From: Neisseria perflava
Lineage (GTDB): Bacteria; Pseudomonadota; Gammaproteobacteria; Burkholderiales; Neisseriaceae
DNA: 64,000 nucleotides
Direction: 5' to 3'
Assembly (NCBI RefSeq): GCF_002863305.2
Contig: NZ_CP136962.1
Location: 1-64,000 of the forward strand
Shown here: positions 31,504 to 40,573 of the stretch, in pieces
Layout: each line of letters starts with the position of its first letter
How positions within the stretch are numbered: the first letter of the stretch is position 1
The notes under the pieces: generated by a model
What the model was told of the DNA's origin: nothing
What the model saw: the letters and a program-made list of their open reading frames with translations, nothing else
Database searches by the model: none
Translations under genes and position numbers: made by a program

Positions 31504-32121
31504 ATGAAAGCAACCTTTGGCAGTTTATTGTTGTTATTGATGTTATCGGCTTGCGCTTCGTCTGCCGGCGAGCGCGGATTGATGTTTTTCGATACAGAAG
31601 GAAAATCCCGTACTGCAACATTTATGAAAACCGTTGGCGGCAATGGAAAGATTGCCGGCGAGGTGATGATAGACGGGGAATATGCTCTTGATATTATCCG
31701 CATGAATGATGATTTGAGTATTGCCGTGCAAGATAATAAGGGTAGAAGCCGTGTTTCCGACCTGAAATCATTGTCGCAAGCGAAATCATTTACATTGTTT
31801 GCGTTCAGCCGTTATGCAGGAACAGTTGAAGTGGATAAAGTATCGGCTGTTACAGGCATTTGTGCAGATTACCGCAGCAAAGGCCTGAAGATTGCCGTTG
31901 CAGACAATATGAGGTCCAAACAAGGAATCGTTGTATTCCGCGCAAGCGGCGTAATGGCAAGTAACAAGCGCAAGATAAACGAAGCATATTTGGATTATTC
32001 TGCATCCCCTAAACTTCCTTCCGCCCAAAAGCAAAAATTGGAACAAGATAAAAACAATATGATTGCCGTCCATTATGGACGCTTGGAAGAATTAATCGCA
32101 CGAGGTATCTGCGCACGCTAA
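31504..32121 (+). CDS. Predicted lipoprotein between gcvT and gcvH, unknown function
   Basis: The 205-residue protein has a lipoprotein signal peptide (MKATFGSLLLLLMLSAC), with the lipobox LSAC putting Cys 17 at the mature N-terminus. After that come no domains I recognise; the sequence is mixed charged and polar with Lys-rich C-terminal third (AQKQKLEQDKNN) and two further cysteines (GICADY and GICAR), which could pair. Its GC content is lower than gcvT and gcvH. It is placed on the same strand as both, interrupting the glycine cleavage genes. The start ATG is preceded by a TTAAGGA site. Confidence 0.75.
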   Translation: MKATFGSLLLLLMLSACASSAGERGLMFFDTEGKSRTATFMKTVGGNGKIAGEVMIDGEYALDIIRMNDDLSIAVQDNKGRSRVSDLKSLSQAKSFTLFAFSRYAGTVEVDKVSAVTGICADYRSKGLKIAVADNMRSKQGIVVFRASGVMASNKRKINEAYLDYSASPKLPSAQKQKLEQDKNNMIAVHYGRLEELIARGICAR

Positions 32122-32130
32122 GCTGAGCAG

Positions 32131-32142
32131 ATGCCGTCTGAA
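32131..32142 (+). repeat. Single AT-DUS upstream of gcvH
   Basis: ATGCCGTCTGAA is the AT dialect, one of few in the window; it lies 31 bases before the gcvH start. Confidence 0.85.
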
Positions 32143-32172
32143 AATAACCCCCTATCAATGGAGTATCAAACC

Positions 32173-32556
32173 ATGAGCAACATCCCAGCAGAACTGAAAT
32201 ACGTTGCCAGCCACGAATGGCTGCGCCTTGAAGAAGACGGTACCATCACCGTCGGCATTACCCACCACGCGCAAGAGCTGTTGGGCGACATCGTGTTTGT
32301 CGAGCTGCCTGAAGTCGGCGCAAACCTGGCTGCCGAAGAACAAGCCGGTGTGGTTGAGTCTGTAAAAGCCGCATCTGACGTGTACGCGCCGATTGCAGGC
32401 GAAGTCGTTGCCGTCAACGAAGATTTGCCAAGCGCTCCGGAAACTGCCAACAGCGACCCTTACGGCGCAGGCTGGTTCTTCAAAATCAAACCTGCCAACC
32501 CTGCCGATTACGACGGTCTGCTGACTGCCGAACAATACGCAGGCGAAGTAGCTTGA
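32173..32556 (+). CDS. gcvH: Glycine cleavage system H protein
   Basis: GcvH is the lipoyl carrier that shuttles the aminomethyl group between GcvP, GcvT and GcvL. The 128-residue protein carries the lipoyl lysine at residue 65 in [27 protein letters not shown] before it and the conserved [15 protein letters not shown] after it. The ATG of [10 protein letters not shown] fits the normal length; upstream in-frame ATGs would add an unconserved tail. It lies downstream of gcvT and the lipoprotein gene; a hairpin with a muc-type DUS arm follows. Confidence 0.97.
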   Translation: MSNIPAELKYVASHEWLRLEEDGTITVGITHHAQELLGDIVFVELPEVGANLAAEEQAGVVESVKAASDVYAPIAGEVVAVNEDLPSAPETANSDPYGAGWFFKIKPANPADYDGLLTAEQYAGEVA

Positions 32557-32607
32557 TTTTTGCAAACATCCAAACAGGTTTTTTATCTGTTTGATATTGC
32601 AGGTCTT

Positions 32608-32640
32608 AGGTCGTCTGAAAAATGCTTTCAGACGGCCTTT
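32608..32640. terminator. DUS-pair hairpin after gcvH
   Basis: The left arm is AGGTCGTCTGAA (muc dialect) and the right arm TTCAGACGGCCT (AG dialect), so the stem has one G-U wobble; T-rich sequence follows. Confidence 0.8.
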
Positions 32641-32663
32641 GTTTCAATTTTTCCTCAATAAAC

Positions 32664-33215
32664 ATGAATTACTGCGAATTTGTCGCCACGCTACCCGACG
32701 ATACGGACAACCCCAACCAACATTATCACGACACGCAATACGGTTTTCCGATTGAGGACGACAATGAATTGTTTGAGCGGCTGGTGTTGGAAATCAATCA
32801 GGCAGGATTGAGCTGGACGCTGATGCTGAAGAAGCAACGGGCATTTCAGACGGCATTTAAAGGTTTCGACATCGATACGGTTGCCGCATTTGACGAAGCC
32901 GATATTGAGCGACTGCTTGTCGATGCAGGCATCGTCCGCAACCGCCTGAAAATCAACGCAGCCATTTATAACGCGCGACAAATCAAACAAATACAGCAAG
33001 AATACGGCTCATTCAAAAACTGGCTGGATACACACCATCCGCTCGACAAGGCTGAATGGGTGAAGCTGTTTAAAAAACATTTCAAATTTGTCGGCGGCGA
33101 AATCGTCGGCGAATTTCTGATGAGTACCGGCTACCTGCCCGGCGCGCATGTGGAAACCTGTCCGGTTTATCAAGAAGTTTTAAAATGTAGTCCGAAATGG
33201 ACGGGGTCCGTTTGA
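32664..33215 (+). CDS. tag: DNA-3-methyladenine glycosylase I
   Basis: Tag removes 3-methyladenine from alkylated DNA, a constitutive base-excision repair step. The 183-residue product has the zinc-snap ligands Cys 4 and His 22 at the N-terminus and His 162 and Cys 166 (GAHVETCP) near the end, and the core ELFERLVLEINQAGLSWTLMLKKQ and DAGIVRNRLKINAAI that match E. coli Tag closely. An in-gene DUS copy encodes QTAF. It follows gcvH by about 107 bases with a terminator between. The C-terminal tail WTGSV runs into a short AT-rich stretch that starts the next lipoprotein gene. Confidence 0.95.
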   Translation: MNYCEFVATLPDDTDNPNQHYHDTQYGFPIEDDNELFERLVLEINQAGLSWTLMLKKQRAFQTAFKGFDIDTVAAFDEADIERLLVDAGIVRNRLKINAAIYNARQIKQIQQEYGSFKNWLDTHHPLDKAEWVKLFKKHFKFVGGEIVGEFLMSTGYLPGAHVETCPVYQEVLKCSPKWTGSV

Positions 33216-33239
33216 AACTTAGTCCGGGCAAAATGCGTT

Positions 33240-33260
33240 ATGAAAAAAATTAAAAAATGA
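33240..33260 (+). CDS. Micro-ORF whose stop overlaps a lipoprotein start
   Basis: ATG AAA AAA ATT AAA AAA TGA encodes MKKIKK; its TGA overlaps the ATG of the next gene (ATGA). The lipoprotein gene has no separate ribosome-binding site in the AT-rich stretch, so reading this micro-ORF could couple its translation. It is too small to judge as a gene by itself. Confidence 0.35.
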   Translation: MKKIKK

Positions 33261-33937
33261 ATATTATAAAACCCTCTACCGTAATCCTCTTGGTGCTGTC
33301 TACGTTTTTGGCAGCCTGTTCCTCTTCTCCAGGCAAAAAACTGCCATCTGTCGAAGAAATTTTAATACGACCGGAAGTGTCAAAACCGAAGGTAGTGGTC
33401 GCCCCCACTCCTGATGGAGAAAAAGGAGGAGTATTATCAGTATTATCAGTTATCAACGAAAAAGGCGGTGTTGATGGCGCAGTATGTCGTGATGAGCAGG
33501 TAAGTAGGGCATTATGCAATGCTGCATTAGCGAAGAAACGTCAGAAACGTTATCAACCTACTCAGAATTGTTCTAACTCAATCGATGAAAATGGCCAAGC
33601 GCAGAAAGTATGCAAAAATGTCCCCGCGTATGCGGAATATATCTATCTGCTGTATGGAAAACATGACAATTTTGCAGGAGGTGTCTACCGTAAACTAAAT
33701 GTAAGTTATCCAAGGTTATCACAAGAGAATGGGGAAGAAGGAGAGATTGTGTTAAAGGTTTTGGTTTCACCCAAAGGTGGTTTGGATAGCGTTAAAATTT
33801 TGCAAAGTTCAGGCTACACTAGATTGGACAAAGCAGCTAAGGCAGCTATGATCAGTGGTATCTTTCTACCTGCTGTAACAAACGGTCAACCTGTTTGGTC
33901 GCAGTTTAATGCTCCAGTCAACTTCAAACTTGAATAG
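33257..33937 (+). CDS. Lipoprotein with TonB-like C-terminal domain
   Basis: The 226-residue protein starts with a lipoprotein signal (STVILLVLSTFLAAC, lipobox LAAC). A Cys-containing middle (CRDEQ..LCNAAL, NCSNS, VCKNV) leads to a TonB C-terminal-type domain from about 145: VSYPRLSQENGEEGEIVLKVLVSPKG, followed by VKILQSSGYTRLDKAAKAAM. The P..a...g.eG.v.v...v...G pattern is characteristic. As a lipoprotein it would sit in a membrane with this domain in the periplasm. GC content is well below neighbours. It lies between tag and gcvP; the role is unknown. A nine-base tandem repeat at 33430-33447 encodes VLS twice. Confidence 0.78.
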   Translation: MNIIKPSTVILLVLSTFLAACSSSPGKKLPSVEEILIRPEVSKPKVVVAPTPDGEKGGVLSVLSVINEKGGVDGAVCRDEQVSRALCNAALAKKRQKRYQPTQNCSNSIDENGQAQKVCKNVPAYAEYIYLLYGKHDNFAGGVYRKLNVSYPRLSQENGEEGEIVLKVLVSPKGGLDSVKILQSSGYTRLDKAAKAAMISGIFLPAVTNGQPVWSQFNAPVNFKLE

Positions 33938-34223
33938 ACAGTAGAACCAAATTAAAGTTTTTATGAGTAGACTTGGAACGTTGGAAAGATCAACGTGGCA
34001 AACATAGTCGGTTTAGCCAAGCTATATCTTTTCCAATTTGAGAATTGAAAACCAAAAAACATACTCACATGACCGATATTTTGGTGCATCATCGTTTTAC
34101 GACATGATGTCCATATTGCCAAGCCTGTCCGGCGCCGCTGTAACGTAAAACAAGTGGATATCGTCATCTGAACCCCAAAACACCTGCCCAACGGCAGCTT
34201 CCTACAATACCGAAGGAGTAGAA

Positions 34224-37076
<2,853 letters not shown>

Positions 37077-37100
37077 GCCTGAATAGGTTTAAAATTGAAC

Positions 37101-37142
37101 AGGCCGTCTGAAAATGAAAATAGTTTTCAGACGGCCTTTTGT
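37101..37142 (+). terminator. DUS-pair terminator after gcvP
   Basis: An inverted AG-DUS pair with a T-rich tail follows 24 bases after the gcvP stop. Confidence 0.9.
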
Positions 37143-37300
37143 TTGTTAAGATATTCCGCCCGAGAACGTACGTTTGTTTTGGGTAAAACAACAAATAAGG
37201 CTTTCGGAAAGATAGACGGCGCATGACTTGTTTGCGGATAAAACCAAAACGGCTTTCAACAACGATAAACAAAAGGCCGTCTGAAAAACAGGAGGACACG

Positions 37301-38110
37301 ATGGACGAACTTTTTATTCAAACGCTGACGATTGCTGGCTCCGATTCCGGCGGCGGCGCAGGCATACAGGCGGATTTGAAGACATTTCAGATGCGCGGCG
37401 TGTTCGGCACCAGCGTACTGACAGCAGTTACCGCACAAAATACTTTGGGCGTATCGGCAGTACATCCGATACCGACCGATATGATTGCCGCGCAAATTGC
37501 TGCGATTCAGGAGGATTTCCAAATCCGCGCCTATAAAATCGGCATGCTGGGTACGGCGGAAATCATCGAATGCGTGGCGGAACAAACTGCCGAATGCGAT
37601 TTCGGCAAACGCGTGTTGGATCCGGTCATGATTGCCAAAGGCGGTGCGCCGTTGTTGGAAAAGTCAGCCGTCGAAGCCATGAAACGCCTGCTGCTGCCGC
37701 ATACGGACGTATTGACCCCCAATCTGCCTGAAGCGCAGGTATTGACGGGTATCAATATTGAAAACCACCAAGATGCGGAACGCGCTGCCAAAACTCTTCA
37801 GGATTGGGGCGTGAAAAATGTGGTGATTAAGGGCGGCCATCTTGCCGACAGCCAAAGCGAATATTGCACCGACTGGCTGTTTACGCCATACGAAACCATT
37901 GAGCTGAACAGCAAACGTTTCCCGACGCCGCATACGCATGGCACGGGCTGCACATTTTCTGCCTGCATCACTGCCGAGCTGGCAAAAGGGTTTAGCGTGC
38001 CCGAGGCGGTTCAAACGGCAAAAAACTATATTGCCGCCGCCATTTCCCATCCTTTGGGCATCGGGGCAGGGCACGGGCCGGTCAATCATTGGGCGTATCG
38101 GGACGAATAA
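37301..38110 (+). CDS. thiD: Hydroxymethylpyrimidine/phosphomethylpyrimidine kinase
   Basis: ThiD phosphorylates the pyrimidine precursor of thiamine twice. The 269-residue ribokinase-like protein has TIAGSDSGGGAGIQADLKTF near the start, DPVMIAKGG near 107, LTPNLPEA, and the C-terminal ATP/anion-hole signature THGTGCTFSACITA. AGGAGG is directly upstream of the ATG of MDELFIQ; an upstream in-frame ATG is less likely. A DUS lies at 37274-37285. It stands alone; other thiamine genes are not in the window. Confidence 0.95.
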   Translation: MDELFIQTLTIAGSDSGGGAGIQADLKTFQMRGVFGTSVLTAVTAQNTLGVSAVHPIPTDMIAAQIAAIQEDFQIRAYKIGMLGTAEIIECVAEQTAECDFGKRVLDPVMIAKGGAPLLEKSAVEAMKRLLLPHTDVLTPNLPEAQVLTGINIENHQDAERAAKTLQDWGVKNVVIKGGHLADSQSEYCTDWLFTPYETIELNSKRFPTPHTHGTGCTFSACITAELAKGFSVPEAVQTAKNYIAAAISHPLGIGAGHGPVNHWAYRDE

Positions 38111-38221
38111 TGCGTTTAGGCCGATTGTAATTGATTGTATTTTTCAGACGGCCTGACTAGGTTTATCACTTGAAATTGTTTACAATATCGGATTAATGCT
38201 TTTACGGATAAAAAAGACACC

Positions 38222-38641
38222 ATGCAAGTTACCTCAAAATGGATAGACGGAATGTGCTTCGTCGGTACAACGGCAAACGGACACAGCGTCGTAATGGAAG
38301 GCGCGGCGGCTGAAGGCGAAGTCAAACGCGGCCCCAGCCCGATGGAAATGCTGTTGTTGGGTGTAGCAGGCTGTTCCAGCATCGATGTGGTGATGATTGC
38401 CGAGAAACAACGCCAAAAAATCACCGACTGCCGTGCCGAAGTGACTGCCAAGCGCGCCGACACCGCGCCGCGCGTGTTTACCGAAATCCATATCCATTTC
38501 AAAGTGTATGGTCGGGATTTGCAAGAAAGCGCGATTGAACGCGCCGTACAGATGTCTGCCGAAAAATATTGCTCCGCATCGATTATGCTGGGCAAAGCGG
38601 CAAAAATGAGCCACAGCTTCGAGATCGTCGAAACAGAATAG
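38222..38641 (+). CDS. OsmC/YhfA-family protein
   Basis: The 139-residue protein fits the OsmC-like superfamily: GPSPMEMLLLGVAGCSSIDVVMIAEK holds one cysteine (51) and EKYCSASIMLGKAA the other (117), the two that reduce peroxides in OsmC/Ohr enzymes. The spacing and the short N-terminus are closer to the YhfA group, whose substrate is unknown. It may detoxify organic peroxides. The gene is alone, with a long stem-loop terminator 50 bases downstream. Confidence 0.88.
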   Translation: MQVTSKWIDGMCFVGTTANGHSVVMEGAAAEGEVKRGPSPMEMLLLGVAGCSSIDVVMIAEKQRQKITDCRAEVTAKRADTAPRVFTEIHIHFKVYGRDLQESAIERAVQMSAEKYCSASIMLGKAAKMSHSFEIVETE

Positions 38642-38683
38642 GGCGGTTTCAGGGTAGGAATGCTGGAGCGTGAACCGGCTACC

Positions 38684-38739
38684 CACAAAAAAAGCAGATA
38701 TATTCACGCATTAACATGAATATATCTGCTTGCTTTTTA
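38684..38739. terminator. Strong bidirectional hairpin after the OsmC gene
   Basis: AGCAGATATATTCA (38693-38706) and its exact complement TGAATATATCTGCT (38717-38730) form a 14-bp stem with flanking A7 and T5 runs. It is a terminator not made from DUS. Confidence 0.88.
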
Positions 38740-38778
38740 TTCCTTTTTCTCTCTCTCTATCAGCCTTTATAACTTGGC

Positions 38779-38821
38779 TTGTTGACCTCATTGTGCAAGT
38801 TTCGTTTAACATTGTCAACAA
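38779..38821. promoter_or_regulatory. Candidate operator upstream of GntR gene
   Basis: TTGTTGAC at 38779-38786 and GTCAACAA at 38814-38821 are exact inverted repeats 27 bases apart, and TTGTCAACAA fits the TTGTNNACAA type of site bound by some FCD-class GntR regulators. Autoregulation is inferred. Confidence 0.35.
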
Positions 38822-38902
38822 TTTTTAATTATATTTTAAACAACCCCGAAAGCTGCAGGTTTGTAAACGCTTGTGCCTTAATACGGATACTGGGGAAACA
38901 TT

Positions 38903-39616
38903 ATGGATTACGAAAATAATACCAACGTTGCGCCTGCAACTTCATCGCTTATTTTGGAAGAGCGTCACGATTCCGAACTCTTCCGCGTGTACGCATTGAT
39001 TTTGGACGGCATTACCGACCATCTGCTGCTGCCGGGCAAAAAATTGACCGAGTCCGAGCTTTGCCGGCAAATGGTTTGCTCGCGTAATACCGTGCGTGGC
39101 GCATTATCGCTTTTGGCGCACGACAAAATCGTCGATTTGCAGCCCAACCGCGGCGCATTTGTCCATGTGCCGGACTTGAAAGAAATGAAAGACGTGTTCA
39201 ATACGCGTATCGAAATGGAAAGCATGATTCTGAGCGTCCTCATCGATATGCCTGATTTGGAAACGCGTCTGAAACCGCTTTACGCCATGATTGAGCAAGA
39301 GGGTGCAGCCTCCGAAAGCGGCGACCGCGTGGGTTGGAACCGCCTGGCCAATGCCTTCCATGTCGAATTGGCGCGGCTGCTGGACAACGATGTCCTGTTT
39401 GAAATAATGAATACCTTATGCGCGCGCTCTTCATTGATTGTGGCCGTTTCCGATCCGCTTCGCAAAGAAAAGCGCAACATAGATTCCAATTCACACCATG
39501 AACACCGAGAAATCCTCGATTTGTTGCTGGCAGGCAAGCGCAATCGTGTGACCAAAGTCATACGCCGCCACTTGGGCGCGTGTATGGAACGCTTGGAACA
39601 GAAACTCGAGATGTAA
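38903..39616 (+). CDS. GntR-family transcriptional regulator, FCD class
   Basis: The 237-residue protein has a winged helix at about 25-90 (ITDHLLLPGKKLTESELCRQ and SRNTVRGALSLLAHDKIVDLQPNRGAFV) and a helical C-terminal FCD ligand-binding domain with Asp/His residues that may hold a metal: DNDVLFEIMNTL and HHEHREILDLLLAG. FCD regulators sense small organic acids such as lactate, pyruvate or fatty acyl groups. The effector is not evident. It is transcribed from its own promoter region containing an inverted repeat and is followed by a DeoR-type regulator on the same strand with a DUS pair between. Confidence 0.92.
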   Translation: MDYENNTNVAPATSSLILEERHDSELFRVYALILDGITDHLLLPGKKLTESELCRQMVCSRNTVRGALSLLAHDKIVDLQPNRGAFVHVPDLKEMKDVFNTRIEMESMILSVLIDMPDLETRLKPLYAMIEQEGAASESGDRVGWNRLANAFHVELARLLDNDVLFEIMNTLCARSSLIVAVSDPLRKEKRNIDSNSHHEHREILDLLLAGKRNRVTKVIRRHLGACMERLEQKLEM

Positions 39617-39633
39617 TCGGTTTGACAATAACA

Positions 39634-39659
39634 AGGCCGTCTGAAATATTCAGACGGCC
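39634..39659. repeat. Inverted DUS pair between GntR and DeoR genes
   Basis: AG-DUS arms face each other over a three-base loop; the last base of the right arm differs. Confidence 0.82.
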
Positions 39660-39688
39660 ATTGGTTTATCCCTACAAAACGAAACGCC

Positions 39689-40468
39689 ATGAAACCCAAA
39701 ATCCAAAGACACGAACATATCCTCAGCCTTGTCCGCGAACATAACTTTATGACGGTGGAAGAATTGGCGGCAAATTTGGATGTTACGCCGCAAACCATAC
39801 GCCGCGATGTGCAAGAGTTGAGCGAGACTGGACAGCTCAAACGCTATCACGGCGGCGCATCTTTGGGCGACGTTTCGGTTGTAACGGCAGGGCAGGAGCG
39901 GCGCAACCATCAGCAGCAGGAAAAAAACGCCATTGCCCGTCTGATTGCTTCCACCATTCCCGACAATGCCTCGCTGTTTATCAGCATCGGCACCACCATG
40001 GAAGCCGTCGCCGCCGAGTTGGTCAGACAGCGTAAAAACCTGCGGATTATCACCAACAATATCTACGCCGCCTCCATCACTGCGGCGCGTACCGATTACA
40101 CAGTCATCATCGCTTCCGGCGTGGTCCGTCCGTTGGACGGCGGCATTACGGGCGTGGCGACTGTCGATTTCATCAACCAATTCAAAGTCGACTATGCCAT
40201 CATGAGTACCCACGGCATAGAAAACGACGGCTCGCTTTTGGATGACGATTACAAGGAAGTCAGCGTCATGCAGGCGATGGTGAACAATGCCCGCGTGCGC
40301 TATCTTGGCGTCGATCACAGCAAATTCAACAGCAATGCCTTGGTCAGACTGGGCGATATCGGCGCATTCGATAAGCTGTTTACCGACCGCCCACCATCTG
40401 CCGCCATGCAGAAAACCCTAAACGAGCGCGGCGTAGCGTGGCAGGTTGCCGACCCTGTATCAAAGTAG
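39689..40468 (+). CDS. DeoR-family transcriptional regulator (GlpR-like)
   Basis: The 259-residue repressor-type protein has an N-terminal helix-turn-helix (QRHEHILSLVREHNFMTVEELAANLDVTPQTIRRDVQEL, residues 4-45) and the DeoR sensor domain with SIGTTMEAVAAEL (phosphate-sugar binding), TNNIYAAS and ASGVVRPLDGGITG. The DGGITG and VDHSKF parts resemble GlpR, the glycerol-3-phosphate repressor; the ligand remains uncertain because no sugar operon is adjacent. A DUS pair lies downstream before glnS. Confidence 0.92.
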   Translation: MKPKIQRHEHILSLVREHNFMTVEELAANLDVTPQTIRRDVQELSETGQLKRYHGGASLGDVSVVTAGQERRNHQQQEKNAIARLIASTIPDNASLFISIGTTMEAVAAELVRQRKNLRIITNNIYAASITAARTDYTVIIASGVVRPLDGGITGVATVDFINQFKVDYAIMSTHGIENDGSLLDDDYKEVSVMQAMVNNARVRYLGVDHSKFNSNALVRLGDIGAFDKLFTDRPPSAAMQKTLNERGVAWQVADPVSK

Positions 40469-40504
40469 CCAAGTCGGGTACAATTGAGCCATCATTCCAT
40501 TCCT

Positions 40505-40540
40505 TTCAGACGGCCTGATTGAATGCCCAGGCCGTCTGAA
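40505..40540. repeat. Inverted DUS pair before glnS
   Basis: TTCAGACGGCCT and AGGCCGTCTGAA are 12 bases apart, about 37 bases after the DeoR gene and 34 before glnS. Confidence 0.82.
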
Positions 40541-40573
40541 AACAGAAAATCATCTTTCCATCAAAGAAATATT

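Noticed and set aside
33938..34223. Second glycine riboswitch upstream of gcvP
   Set aside because: The conserved GGAGAG, CCGAAGG and CTCAGG elements are not present in order; a CCGAAGGAG stretch at the ribosome-binding site is only a partial chance match.
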